A stretch of 26,047 nucleotides of DNA from Oscillospiraceae bacterium (lineage in GTDB: Bacteria; Bacillota; Clostridia; Oscillospirales; Oscillospiraceae), in the NCBI GenBank assembly GCA_031264545.1, contig JAISDV010000160.1, positions 1 through 26,047 on the forward strand. Reading direction: 5' to 3'. Below, piece after piece: positions 15,574-23,841 of this stretch. Position 1 is the first letter of the stretch, and each line of letters starts with the position of its first letter. The notes beneath the pieces were generated by a model. The model was not told the origin of the DNA. It ran no database searches and worked only from the letters and a program-made list of their open reading frames with translations. The position numbers and the translations under genes are program-made.

Positions 15574-16897
15574 CCTTTGCGAAAAATACGCTATGCTCCC
15601 CAGGAGCGGGCTCGTCCTCTGCGCCGTCTCCGGCGGAAAGGACTCCATGTACCTGCTCGAACAGCTGCGTACCCTCGCCCCGGACTACGGCTTTGCGCTG
15701 CACTGCGCGCATTTCGACCATCGGCTGCGCGGCGCGGAATCGTACAGGGACAGGGCTTTTGTTGCGGACTGGTGCAAAAAGCGGGAAATCCCCTGCCATA
15801 TCGGCTCGGCGGATGTCGCGGCCTATGCCGCGGAAAAAAGGCTGGGCATTGAAGCGGCCGCGCGTGAGCTGCGCTATGCCTTCCTCGAGGAGACGGCCGA
15901 CGCGCTGCACGCCGTGCGCATTGCGACGGCGCACACGGCGGACGACAACGCCGAGACCCTGCTGCTGAACCTCGCGCGGGGAAGCGGGCTGAAGGGCCTT
16001 TGCGGCATTCCCCCGGTCAGGGGCAGAATCGTCCGGCCGCTGCTTGAAACCGGCTCGGACGAGGTGCTGCGCTGGCTCGAGGAAAACGGTATCCCCCATA
16101 TCGAGGATTCGACCAATGCCGAGGACGCTCACGCGCGAAATCGTGTCCGCCGCCATATCATGCCGGAGCTGAAGTCGCTGAACAGCGGTTTTTCGGAAAA
16201 TTTGATCCGTTGCCAGTCGCTGCTGCGCGAGGATGAGGCCTATCTCGACACGCTTGCGGAGGATTTTTATGACAGAAACGTCCTGAACGGCCGCGTTTCT
16301 GCCGCGGCTTTTGCCGCGCTCCCCGCACCGATCGCCGCGCGGGTGCTCGCGCGTATCCTGCCGGACGGCCTGTCCAGAACGCATATCGAGGCGGTGCGCC
16401 GCATCGCCGCAAGCAGTAAAAAGCACGCCCTCGCGGACCTTCCGGGCCTGCGGGCCGCGCGGGATTACGACAGTCTCGTTTTCGGCGCGGGCCCGCGCCA
16501 AATCCTGCCGAAACGGGCGCTCGTTCCCGGTGAGCTTACGCCTCTGCCGGAGGCCGGTCTTGAAATTTTTTGTGAATTAATCGCGGAATGCGAGGAAATT
16601 CATAATTCCTTTAACACTTTTTCTTTTCAAAGTGATAGTATCCGTGGTAAGATATTTGTTAAGTCCCGTGCGGAAGGCGATAAAATCCGGCTCGCGGGAA
16701 GAAATTGCACCAAGACGCTGAAAAAGCTTTTTTCCGAGACCGGCCGCAATGGCAGCCAAGCGCCGCCCGTTCCCGTTTTTTACGACAGCGCGGGCGTCAT
16801 CGCCGTTTATGGCTTCGGCATCGCCGAACGCTGCGCGCCCGAGGGCCGCGGCAGCGTTCTCAGGCTTACGGTCAGGCCGCTTCGCGCCGTGGGATAA
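15563..16897 (+). CDS. tilS: tRNA(Ile)-lysidine synthase
   Basis: 444 residues. The PP-loop motif SGGKDS is at residues 23-28, followed by the N-type ATPase fold with HCAHFDHRLRG, ATAHTADDNAETLLLNLARGSGLKGLCGIPP and RPLLE, all typical of TilS. The C-terminal TilS domain (about 355-440) includes IRLAGRNCTKTLKKLFSETG. The enzyme ligates lysine to C34 of tRNA-Ile(CAU), changing codon reading from AUG to AUA, and is essential. ATG at 15563 overlaps the dnaB end by 11 bases; the only ribosome-binding signal is a weak GGCGG inside dnaB. In Bacillus tilS is followed by hprT and ftsH, as here. Confidence 0.93.
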   Translation: MNTDLCEKYAMLPRSGLVLCAVSGGKDSMYLLEQLRTLAPDYGFALHCAHFDHRLRGAESYRDRAFVADWCKKREIPCHIGSADVAAYAAEKRLGIEAAARELRYAFLEETADALHAVRIATAHTADDNAETLLLNLARGSGLKGLCGIPPVRGRIVRPLLETGSDEVLRWLEENGIPHIEDSTNAEDAHARNRVRRHIMPELKSLNSGFSENLIRCQSLLREDEAYLDTLAEDFYDRNVLNGRVSAAAFAALPAPIAARVLARILPDGLSRTHIEAVRRIAASSKKHALADLPGLRAARDYDSLVFGAGPRQILPKRALVPGELTPLPEAGLEIFCELIAECEEIHNSFNTFSFQSDSIRGKIFVKSRAEGDKIRLAGRNCTKTLKKLFSETGRNGSQAPPVPVFYDSAGVIAVYGFGIAERCAPEGRGSVLRLTVRPLRAVG

Positions 16898-16928
16898 AGA
16901 CGGGCCTCAACAGCCGACGCAGCACATA

Positions 16929-16961
16929 TTTTTATAGCTTTCCGCAGGCAAGCTATAAAAA
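16929..16961. repeat. Perfect 12-bp inverted repeat after tilS
   Basis: TTTTTATAGCTT (16929-16940) and its exact complement (16950-16961) flank a 9-base spacer. No T-tract follows on either strand beyond the arms themselves, so it is not a standard terminator, though it can end the tilS message as a stem. It abuts the second copy of the 30-bp repeat. Confidence 0.7.
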
Positions 16962-16963
16962 AC

Positions 16964-16993
16964 TGCCATGCGGCGCGTCCCGCGCCGCGGCAT
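16964..16993. repeat. 30-bp interspersed hairpin repeat, copy 2
   Basis: Identical to 7397-7426 except for one base. It sits in the tilS-hpt gap, two bases after the 12-bp inverted repeat. Confidence 0.75.
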
Positions 16994-17039
16994 AAGATTT
17001 AAGCGCGTGCACACAAAGTGCGCACATGCGTGTAAAAAC

Positions 17040-17064
17040 AGTTTCACAGAAACTATTTTTTATT
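17040..17064 (+). terminator. Weak hairpin plus T-run ahead of hpt
   Basis: AGTTTC-ACA-GAAACT (17040-17054) is followed by ATTTTTTATT. AAAAA on the left can also pair with the T-run. It could be a weak terminator or attenuator between tilS and hpt; it lies about 30 bases before the hpt start. Confidence 0.35.
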
Positions 17065-17087
17065 GTTTTTCAGGGAGAAGCCACGGG

Positions 17088-17627
17088 ATGACAGAAGACA
17101 TATTAAAGATCCTGCTGACCAAGGAGCAGCTCGAAGCGCGCGTTAAAGAGCTGGGCAGGGAACTGACCGAGAGGTTTGCCGGCGGTGAGCCGCTCTTCAT
17201 CGGCGTTCTAAAGGGCAGCTTTATTTTTATGGCCGATCTTATCAGAAACGTTAAGCTCAAGTGCGCGATGGACTTCATGGCCGTCTCTTCATACGGCCGC
17301 GAAACCTCGACCTCCGGCGCGGTGAAAATAAACAAGGATCTCAATGAGGATATTTCCGGCCGCCACGTTATTATCGTCGAGGACATTCTCGACAGCGGCG
17401 TGACCCTGAATTATCTGTGCGGATACCTCAGGAACAGAAAGCCGGCATCCATCACGCTGGTTGCGCTTCTGGACAAGCCGGCCAGACGCAGGGCGGCGAT
17501 CCGGGCCGACTTCATCGGCTTTGAAGTGCCGGACGAATTCGTGGTGGGTTATGGGCTGGACTATGCGGAAAGATACCGCAACCTTCCCTTTGTGGGCATC
17601 CTGAAGCCCGAGGTCTATGCCAATTGA
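17088..17627 (+). CDS. hpt: Hypoxanthine phosphoribosyltransferase
   Basis: 179 residues, normal length. The PRPP-binding loop is VIIVEDILDSG (94-104), with the upstream LKGSFIFMADLIR and VSSYG words and the purine-contact end DEFVVGYGLDYAERYRNLPFVGIL. It converts hypoxanthine or guanine plus PRPP to IMP or GMP in purine salvage. ATG at 17088 is chosen because AGGGAGA lies about 9 bases ahead and the protein family starts here; the open frame from 16968 would translate the intergenic repeat. In Bacillus HprT and TilS are also neighbours and have been linked to ftsH expression. Confidence 0.94.
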   Translation: MTEDILKILLTKEQLEARVKELGRELTERFAGGEPLFIGVLKGSFIFMADLIRNVKLKCAMDFMAVSSYGRETSTSGAVKINKDLNEDISGRHVIIVEDILDSGVTLNYLCGYLRNRKPASITLVALLDKPARRRAAIRADFIGFEVPDEFVVGYGLDYAERYRNLPFVGILKPEVYAN

Positions 17628-17700
17628 CAGAGCTTTACCGTTCCCGCCTTGGCACGGCGGCAAAACGCGCGGCATTTAACGCAAAGGAAGTGATTTTTAC

Positions 17701-19662
17701 TTGAAGAAAAACCGAAACCAAACCAGAGACGTAGGATTTTATATCCTGATCCTCGTTATTCTTCTGGCAACGGTTTTTGCAATGAGGACCCAGCCTGAGG
17801 AATCGCAGGAAGTCACGGACTCCGACATTCATACCCTGTTTGCCGACGGGCGGGTCAAAACGGTCGAGGCTGTCGGGAATGAGCTGACGCTCGAGCTTTA
17901 CGAGCCTTTCGACGGCAGCACAACCGTGACCAAAGTGCTGGCTTCAATCGAGCTTTTCCGTCTGGAATACGACGACATGATAACTGCGCAGAAGGAAGCG
18001 GGTATTATTGAGAAATATGACTATCAGGAGCCGTGGACAGCGCCCTGGTGGCTTAGTTTCCTGCCCTATCTCGGTGCGATAGTAATCTTCGCGGTCCTCT
18101 GGTATACCATGATGAAAACTGCGGCCAAAAACGGCGGCGCCGGCGGCGCTATCCGCTTTGGCAGAGCCAGGACCCGGCTGGGTGCTGATGAGCAGAAAAA
18201 GGTCACCTTTGACGACGTTGCCGGCGCGGAGGAGGAAAAGGCCGAGCTTCAGGAAATCGTCGGCTTCTTGAAAAATCCTGCGTCATATTCCGCGATGGGT
18301 GCGCGGATACCGAAGGGCGTCCTGCTCGTCGGCCCTCCGGGCACCGGAAAAACCCTGATCGCCAAGGCGGTCGCGGGCGAGGCGGGCGTTCAATTCCTGT
18401 CTATTTCCGGCTCCGACTTCGTCGAGCTTTACGTCGGCGTCGGCGCTTCCCGCGTGCGCGACCTCTTTGACCAGGCTAAAAAGATCGCCCCGGCGATCGT
18501 ATTCATAGACGAGATCGACGCTGTCGGCCGTCAGCGCGGCTCCGGTCTCGGCGGCGGCCACGATGAGCGCGAGCAGACCCTGAACCAGCTTCTTGTTGAA
18601 ATGGACGGCTTCGGCAACAACGACGGCGTGATCATTATGGCGGCGACGAACCGGGCGGATATTCTCGACAACGCGCTTCTGCGCCCCGGCCGCTTTGACC
18701 GCACGGTCTATGTCGGCATGCCGGACATCCGGGGACGTGAGGCCATCTTGAAGGTCCACGCCAGGGGAAAGGCGCTCGGCGATGACGTCAATCTCAACAG
18801 CATTGCCAGAGGTACGCCCGGTTTCTCCGGCGCGGATCTCGAAAATCTCTTAAACGAGGCGGCAATTCTCGCCGTCCGGCGCAATAAGCGCTTTATTACC
18901 GCCGATGAGCTTGAGGAAGCGATCCGAAAGGTCCAGATGGGCCCGGAAAAGAAGAGCAAGGTCATGAGCGACAGGGCCAGAAAGCTGACGGCTTATCACG
19001 AGGGCGGCCACGCCCTCGTGGGCAAATTCCTGGAGCACACCGACCCCGTGCATTATATTACGATCATTCCCCGGGGACCAGCGGGCGGCGTGACGTATTT
19101 CCGTCCCCGCGAAGATGTTGAGAATTTCCAGTCATACAGCGAGCTGTTTGAGGACATTGTGGTGTATCTTGGCGGCAGGCTCTCCGAGAAACTGTTCCTG
19201 GACGACATTTCGACCGGCGCCTCCGGCGATATCCAGGCGGCCAGCCGCATTGCCCGCGAGATGGTGACGCGTTTCGGCATGTCACAGAAGCTCGGGCCTA
19301 TCAGCTTTGACAACTCCGAGCACAGCATCTTTATCGGCCGCGATTTCGGCACGACCAAGAGCTATTCCGAGGAGACGGCGGCGATCATCGACGAGGAAGT
19401 CAAGCGCATTTTTGACGAGGCCGCGGCGGTATGCGAGCAGACCTTGCGCGACCACGAGGTCCTGCTGCACGGTGTAGCCGATTATTTGCTGAAAAACGAG
19501 AGCATGGACGGCGAAATCTTCGATTATTACTGCGAACACGGCGTTTTCCCCGTCGTTGAGAAAAAGCCCGCGGACGCGCTCCAAATCGAGGAGGTCAAGT
19601 CGGACGCGCTCCAGCCCGGCGGCAAGAAGCCCGATAAGCCGAACGGAGAAGTCGGACACTGA
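17701..19662 (+). CDS. ftsH: ATP-dependent zinc metalloprotease FtsH
   Basis: 653 residues. Membrane helices at about 9-27 and 115-138 flank a small outside domain. Then come the AAA+ module with Walker A GPPGTGKT (211-218), Walker B IVFIDEIDAVG and second region of homology (NRADILDNALLRPGRFDR), and the protease domain with zinc motif HEGGH (433-437). The enzyme degrades misfolded membrane proteins and regulatory proteins at the inner membrane; the C-terminus is a short charged tail. Start TTG at 17701 follows AAAGGAAG by about 9 bases. It ends 13 bases before a terminator, closing the gdpP-ftsH block. Confidence 0.95.
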   Translation: MKKNRNQTRDVGFYILILVILLATVFAMRTQPEESQEVTDSDIHTLFADGRVKTVEAVGNELTLELYEPFDGSTTVTKVLASIELFRLEYDDMITAQKEAGIIEKYDYQEPWTAPWWLSFLPYLGAIVIFAVLWYTMMKTAAKNGGAGGAIRFGRARTRLGADEQKKVTFDDVAGAEEEKAELQEIVGFLKNPASYSAMGARIPKGVLLVGPPGTGKTLIAKAVAGEAGVQFLSISGSDFVELYVGVGASRVRDLFDQAKKIAPAIVFIDEIDAVGRQRGSGLGGGHDEREQTLNQLLVEMDGFGNNDGVIIMAATNRADILDNALLRPGRFDRTVYVGMPDIRGREAILKVHARGKALGDDVNLNSIARGTPGFSGADLENLLNEAAILAVRRNKRFITADELEEAIRKVQMGPEKKSKVMSDRARKLTAYHEGGHALVGKFLEHTDPVHYITIIPRGPAGGVTYFRPREDVENFQSYSELFEDIVVYLGGRLSEKLFLDDISTGASGDIQAASRIAREMVTRFGMSQKLGPISFDNSEHSIFIGRDFGTTKSYSEETAAIIDEEVKRIFDEAAAVCEQTLRDHEVLLHGVADYLLKNESMDGEIFDYYCEHGVFPVVEKKPADALQIEEVKSDALQPGGKKPDKPNGEVGH

Positions 19663-19674
19663 TAAAACCACGAA

Positions 19675-19698
19675 GGGCGGAAGTATTTCCGCCCTTTT
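19675..19698 (+). terminator. Terminator after ftsH
   Basis: GGGCGGAA (19675-19682) pairs with TTCCGCCC (19687-19694) around a GTAT loop and is followed by TTTT. It separates ftsH from ychF. Confidence 0.8.
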
Positions 19699-19716
19699 CG
19701 AGAGGATGGGTACTTT

Positions 19717-20814
19717 TTGAAATTGGGAATAGTCGGCCTGCCGAACGTCGGAAAGAGCACGCTGTTCAACGCCATTACCAACGCGGGCGCGGAAATCGCG
19801 AATTACCCTTTCTGCACCATCGACCCCAACGTAGGAACGGTCGCGGTGCCGGATGAGCGGCTCAATTTTCTGGCAAAGCTGTACGATCCGAAAAAAAACA
19901 CCCCCGCCGTCATTGAATTTGTCGATATCGCGGGCTTGGTCAGAGGCGCTTCAAAGGGCGAGGGCCTTGGCAATAAGTTTTTAAGCAACATCCGGCTGAC
20001 AGACGCCGTCATTCATGTCGTCCGTTGCTTCGACGATGAAAACATTATCCACGTCGAGGGCCGCAGCGATCCCCTGCGCGATATTGAAATCATCAATTTG
20101 GAGCTGATTATGGCGGACATGGAAATGGTCGGTCGCCGCATTGATAAGGCGAAAAAGGCCGCCAAGGGCGGGGATAAAAAATTCCTGCACGAGGCTGACG
20201 TTCTGGAAGGATTGTTGGCTCACTTGAACGGCGGAAAGGGCGCAAGAAGCTATCCGTGCGCCCGGGAGGACCGGGAAATCGTGGAGGCCAGCGAGCTGTT
20301 ATCACTCAAACCCGTTATCTATGCCGTGAACATGGACGAAAAAGGCTTTACTGCCGGCCCTGCGGTCAACGCCTATTATCAGGCGGTGGAAAAGTACGCC
20401 GCCGAAGAAGGCGCACAGGTACTGCCGATCTGTGCAAAGATCGAGCAAGAGCTCGGCGAGCTCGCGCCGGAGGACAGAGCGCTCTTTATGGATGAGCTGG
20501 GACTGACCGAGAGCGGGCTGGACCGCCTGATCAAATGCGCCTACAGCCTTCTGGGGCTGATCTCCTTCCTGACGGCGGGCAGCGACGAGGTGCGTGCGTG
20601 GACGATCAAAAAGGGCACGAAGGCCCCCCAGGCCGCGGGTAAAATCCACACAGACTTCGAGCGCGGCTTTATCCGGGCGGAAATCGTCGCCTTCAGCGGC
20701 CTCGCCGCCTGCGGCACAATGGCCGCGGCGCGGGACAAGGGGCTGATCCGCTCTGAGGGCAAAGACTATGTCATGCAGGACGGGGACGTGACCCTGTTCA
20801 GATTTAACGTATAA
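19717..20814 (+). CDS. ychF: Redox-regulated ribosome-binding ATPase YchF
   Basis: 365 residues, the standard size of the universal OBG-family ATPase. G1 GLPNVGKST (7-15), the G2 segment NYPFCTIDPNVG, G3 DIAGLVRGASKGEGLGNKFL, the NMDE word replacing NKxD (which explains ATP over GTP in this family), a coiled-coil insertion (about 125-200) and a C-terminal TGS domain ending KDYVMQDGDVTLFRFNV. It binds ribosomes and is linked to translation and stress control. Start TTG at 19717, after AGAGGATGGG. The ftsH terminator lies just upstream, so it needs its own promoter or read-through; natA follows 13 bases later. Confidence 0.95.
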   Translation: MKLGIVGLPNVGKSTLFNAITNAGAEIANYPFCTIDPNVGTVAVPDERLNFLAKLYDPKKNTPAVIEFVDIAGLVRGASKGEGLGNKFLSNIRLTDAVIHVVRCFDDENIIHVEGRSDPLRDIEIINLELIMADMEMVGRRIDKAKKAAKGGDKKFLHEADVLEGLLAHLNGGKGARSYPCAREDREIVEASELLSLKPVIYAVNMDEKGFTAGPAVNAYYQAVEKYAAEEGAQVLPICAKIEQELGELAPEDRALFMDELGLTESGLDRLIKCAYSLLGLISFLTAGSDEVRAWTIKKGTKAPQAAGKIHTDFERGFIRAEIVAFSGLAACGTMAAARDKGLIRSEGKDYVMQDGDVTLFRFNV

Positions 20815-20827
20815 GGAGGGTGCCCAG

Positions 20828-21604
20828 ATGGCAGAGATTATTACCGTAACCGGCCTGAACAAGTCCTTCAAGCGCTCCGCCAAGCAGCAGAAGCTGGAAA
20901 AAACCAAGCAGAGGCTTGTCCAAGCAGTCAGCGATCTGTCCTTCAGCGCGCAGCAAGGAGAAATTTTCGGTCTTCTAGGGCCTAACGGCGCGGGCAAAAC
21001 CACCACGCTCCGTATGCTCGCGACCTTGATAAAGCCTGACAGCGGCGAGGCTGTTCTGGACGGAGCCGCCATCTCTTCACAGCCGGCGCTGGTGCGCACG
21101 AAAATAGGCTTCCTGACCAGCGAATTGAAATTGGAGGAGTTCTTCACCCCCAACTACCTCTACGACTTCTTCGCTTCGCTCCACGGCGTTGACCCGGCGC
21201 TTCGTGACAGGCGCAAAAGCTACATATTTGAAAAGTTCGGCATCCGCGATTTTGCCGAGGTCAAAATCGCAAACCTCTCTACCGGTATGAAGCAGAAGGC
21301 GTCCCTGGCAATTTCCCTCGTCCATGACCCCGAAATCATTATCTTCGACGAGCCGACGAACGGCCTTGACGTCATCACCGCCAAGGTCGTCACCGATTAT
21401 CTTGTGGACCTCCGCAGACAGGGAAAGACCATCCTCGTCTCCACGCATATTTTCAGCCTGGTGGAAAAAATCTGCGACCGGGTCGGCATTATTATAAACG
21501 GCAAAATGACCGCCTGCGATACGCTCGATAACATTCGGGCAGGACAGAGCCTGGAAGACCGGTTTTTTGACATCTATTCAGAAGCGGTAGGTGCGGTAAT
21601 ATGA
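20828..21604 (+). CDS. natA: ABC transporter ATP-binding protein, NatA-type
   Basis: 258 residues. Walker A GPNGAGKTT (51-59), Q-loop region with IGFLTSELKLEEFFTPNYLYDFF, signature LSTGMKQKASLA, Walker B EIIIFDEPTNGLD and switch histidine in ILVSTHIFS. The CLSTGMKQ-like signature and the gene partner point to the NatA branch of ABC-2 exporters (Na+ export in Bacillus); other drug or peptide ABC-2 systems cannot be excluded. An insertion of charged residues (KRSAKQQKLEKTKQRL, about 15-30) is usual in this branch. ATG at 20828 follows AAGGAGG. The stop overlaps the permease start as ATGA. Confidence 0.85.
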   Translation: MAEIITVTGLNKSFKRSAKQQKLEKTKQRLVQAVSDLSFSAQQGEIFGLLGPNGAGKTTTLRMLATLIKPDSGEAVLDGAAISSQPALVRTKIGFLTSELKLEEFFTPNYLYDFFASLHGVDPALRDRRKSYIFEKFGIRDFAEVKIANLSTGMKQKASLAISLVHDPEIIIFDEPTNGLDVITAKVVTDYLVDLRRQGKTILVSTHIFSLVEKICDRVGIIINGKMTACDTLDNIRAGQSLEDRFFDIYSEAVGAVI

Positions 21605-22782
21605 AAAGCAATGTCATCGCCATTATGAAAAAAGAGCTTGCCCGCTTTTTCGGCGACAAACGGCTGATGCTGTCCGCCGTTCTGCTGCCCGGCATCCTGA
21701 TCTATCTTGTCTATTCCTTGATGGGCAGCGCGCTGACGGGGATGCTTGAGACTGAGGAAGATTACAGGTATACGCTTTCCACGGTAAATTTTCCCCAGTC
21801 TGTATCAGCCCTGACCCGGGATCTGAAAGCCGACATCACGGCCATTGACGCCGCCGAAATCGCGGCTGCAAAGGCCGCCGTCGCTGAAAAGACGCTTGAT
21901 CTGCTGGCTATTTTCCCGGAGGATTTTGACGCGCAGGTCGCGGCTTATGACCCCGCTTCGGGTGAAACCGCTCCCCGGGTGGCGCTGTATTATAATGCCG
22001 CGCGGACCGAATCCGCCGCTGCTTATAACCTGATGACCGGGGTTCTGAACACGTTCGAGAGCGCTTTGGCCAACAAGTTCGACATTAACCCGGGAGATGA
22101 AGACTTTGACCTTGCGACGGATAAGGACGCTTCAGGCTTCATATTTTCCTCCCTGCTCCCTATGCTGCTGATGGTTCTCCTGTTTTCCGGCTGCATGGCG
22201 GTCGCGCCCGAGGCCATTGCCGGCGAAAAGGAACGCGGAACCATTGCCACCATACTCATTACGCCCGTAAAGCGCAGCGAGCTTGTCATGGGAAAAATTT
22301 TTGCTCTTGCGGTCGTTGCGCTCTTTTCCGGCGCCTCCAGTATCCTGGGAACGCTGCTGTCCCTGCCAAAGCTTATGGGCGGCGCTTCCGAAAGCATGTC
22401 CGCCGTCTTTTACGGTCCCGCGGATTATCTCATGCTTGCGGCCGTGGTCCTCTCCACGGTGCTGGTGCTCATTTCAATGATCTCTATTATTTCGGCTTAT
22501 GCCAAAACCATAAAGGAGGCGCAAACCTCCGTCATGCCCTTGATGATCATCGTCATGCTGGTGGGCATGACCGGCATGTTCAGCGGCGGCGCGCAGGCTG
22601 CCGCGCCGTATTACTTCATTCCGCTTTACAACAGCGTGCAGAGCATGGTGGGAATTTTCTCCTTTAACGTCTCAGCCTCACACGTTCTTGTCACAGTGCT
22701 TGTGAATCTTGCCCTGTCCGCAGCCTTCGGGTTTGTGCTTACCAGGATGTTCAACAGCGAGAAGATCATGTTTAATAAATAA
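21601..22782 (+). CDS. natB: ABC-2 type permease, NatB-like
   Basis: 393 residues. A first membrane helix (about 22-43) is followed by a large exterior domain (about 45-175) and then five or six helices from about 180 to the end, with the ABC-2 word EKERGTIATILITPVKRSELVMGKI after the second helix. This is the NatB/DrrB topology; the partner NatA ATPase is directly upstream with a 4-base overlap (ATGA), so both are made together. The likely job is export of sodium or a small toxic compound. The gene converges on the acetyltransferase, leaving only 31 bases between. Confidence 0.85.
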   Translation: MKSNVIAIMKKELARFFGDKRLMLSAVLLPGILIYLVYSLMGSALTGMLETEEDYRYTLSTVNFPQSVSALTRDLKADITAIDAAEIAAAKAAVAEKTLDLLAIFPEDFDAQVAAYDPASGETAPRVALYYNAARTESAAAYNLMTGVLNTFESALANKFDINPGDEDFDLATDKDASGFIFSSLLPMLLMVLLFSGCMAVAPEAIAGEKERGTIATILITPVKRSELVMGKIFALAVVALFSGASSILGTLLSLPKLMGGASESMSAVFYGPADYLMLAAVVLSTVLVLISMISIISAYAKTIKEAQTSVMPLMIIVMLVGMTGMFSGGAQAAAPYYFIPLYNSVQSMVGIFSFNVSASHVLVTVLVNLALSAAFGFVLTRMFNSEKIMFNK

Positions 22783-22813
22783 GCGCTCTCACGAGAGATT
22801 GGCGCGTCATCCT

Positions 22814-23344
22814 CTATTCGGACTCGACTGTAAGCGGCAGGCGCATGATGTCCACCTCATGATTCTTTCCTCCGATCATCATACACTTATGTTCAGTTTT
22901 CTCGTAGCCCATGGCTTTCCAAAAGGCCTGGCCTTTCAGGTTGTCGTGCGCGACCACGATTCGGAGCCTGTCCGCCCCGAGCGTCCGGGTTTTTTTCGCG
23001 AGCGTGGAATGGATGGCCCGGCCAAGTCCGCGGCCCCGTTCGGCGGGGCCAAGCAGCATCATACCAAGCGCCCAACTGCCCGCTTCCTTATAATCGCGGA
23101 TCAATTCGACCAGGCCGGCAAGACGGCCCTCTTCCGCAAAAACGCCGAGCAGGAACTTGTCTTCATAGCCCTTTCCGGGCGGCAGATCCTCGTAAATTCC
23201 GTCGATATCCGAGGGAATCGGCGGCCTGCCGAAGTGCAGCAAAAAATAGTCCCGGCAGCTTTCAGACAGTCGCGCCACGGCTTCGCGGTGATCCTGTCCA
23301 AGCACCCGTATATCGTATCCGTTTTCCAGATGTAAATCCCACAT
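22814..23344 (-). CDS. GNAT-family N-acetyltransferase
   Basis: 176 residues of the Gcn5-related fold: N-terminal helices, central strands (KFLLGVFAEEGRLAGLVELIRDY, WALGMMLLGPAERGRGLGRAIH) and the C-terminal strand pair. The acetyl-CoA pyrophosphate loop R-G-R-G-L-G is at 103-108, followed by the helix that contacts CoA; GQAFWKAMGYEKTEHK is the usual end motif. It moves an acetyl group from acetyl-CoA to an amine, but the acceptor cannot be predicted. ATG at 23344 follows AAAGGGATAGG. Transcribed alone on the minus strand. Confidence 0.85.
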   Translation of the reverse strand: MWDLHLENGYDIRVLGQDHREAVARLSESCRDYFLLHFGRPPIPSDIDGIYEDLPPGKGYEDKFLLGVFAEEGRLAGLVELIRDYKEAGSWALGMMLLGPAERGRGLGRAIHSTLAKKTRTLGADRLRIVVAHDNLKGQAFWKAMGYEKTEHKCMMIGGKNHEVDIMRLPLTVESE

Positions 23345-23484
23345 TTGCCTATCCCTTTCTGCTGAACACTTCGTAAAGAAACGCGGTTTTGTCTGACTTT
23401 AACACAGGAGGTGGATTTTTTCCAGCCTGGAATGTGGAAACTGAGCAGATTGGGCGGGCAGTTTTGATTTGCAATTTAGAGCGC

Positions 23485-23513
23485 TTGACAAAAAAACACG
23501 CAGGGCATACAAT
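23485..23513 (+). promoter_or_regulatory. Near-consensus promoter of the candidate small RNA
   Basis: Perfect TTGACA (23485-23490), 17 bases, then TACAAT (23508-23513). Transcription would start near 23520. No coding sequence follows on this strand before the terminator at 23659-23683. Confidence 0.75.
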
Positions 23514-23519
23514 TGGTGC

Positions 23520-23683
23520 ATAGCATATCATAAAACCAATGATTAACAGTCATCTTGTTTAAAATTGCTGTTTGTGTCCGCCGCCCGTTACACTAAGAGT
23601 TACCGACCAGGCACTCCCCATATCACGGGAAGTATGTGCCTTCCCATAATACGAACCTACCTGTAGCACATTACAGGTTTTTC
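23520..23683 (+). ncRNA. Candidate stand-alone small RNA, about 164 nt, family unknown
   Basis: The segment has its own near-consensus promoter and a strong intrinsic terminator, and no convincing coding frame. It can fold: ATCAT/ATGAT near the 5' end, AACAG/CTGTT, and GGCAC (23610-23614) with GTGCC (23636-23640). GGGAA (23628-23632) could instead pair with TTCCC (23641-23645), and GTATGTGC (23632-23639) is complementary, with one bulge, to the terminator loop region (23666-23674), which suggests alternative folds. I do not see the signatures of 6S, SRP, tmRNA, RNase P, T-box or the common riboswitches. The 23345-23484 part of this gap shows nothing else. Confidence 0.5.
23659..23683 (+). terminator. 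Intrinsic terminator of the candidate small RNA
   Basis: ACCTGTA (23659-23665) and TACAGGT (23672-23678) form a perfect 7-bp stem around GCACAT, followed by TTTTTC. The T-run is only on the plus-strand side, which gives the direction. Confidence 0.75.
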
Positions 23684-23756
23684 TCAATAGATGTAAGCGA
23701 CCCCGGAACCGCCCAACCTATTGTCGCAATTTTTTAATGCGTATTGCGATCATGCA

Positions 23757-23841
23757 TGGTGTCGGATGAGGGAGTCGAACCCACAAGACATATGCCGACG
23801 AATTTTAAGTCCGCTGCGTCTACCTGTTTCGCCAATCCGAC
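23757..23841 (-). tRNA. tRNA-Leu (anticodon UAA), CCA encoded
   Basis: The minus strand folds as a long-variable-arm tRNA: acceptor GTCGGAT/ATCCGAC, TG at positions 8-9, D stem GCG/CGC, anticodon loop CTTAAAA giving UAA (23805-23807 on the plus strand), a variable arm with GGC-ATAT-GTC, the T loop TTCGACT, discriminator A and an encoded CCA (23757-23759). Leucine identity is supported by the A discriminator, the class II arm and the anticodon. Odd points: the T stem GTGGG/CCCTC has a T-T mismatch and the anticodon stem has two G-U pairs, so it may be a weak or element-borne copy. A hairpin TCGCAAT/ATTGCGA lies just past the 3' end (23724-23749), and GTTTGCC/GGCAAAC lies just ahead of the 5' end (23844-23865). 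Confidence 0.88.

Noticed and set aside
23701..23714. CCCCGGAACCGCCC as a possible T-box antiterminator word
   Set aside because: The word only partly matches the T-box consensus, lies after the terminator, and no aminoacyl-tRNA synthetase or amino-acid gene follows.
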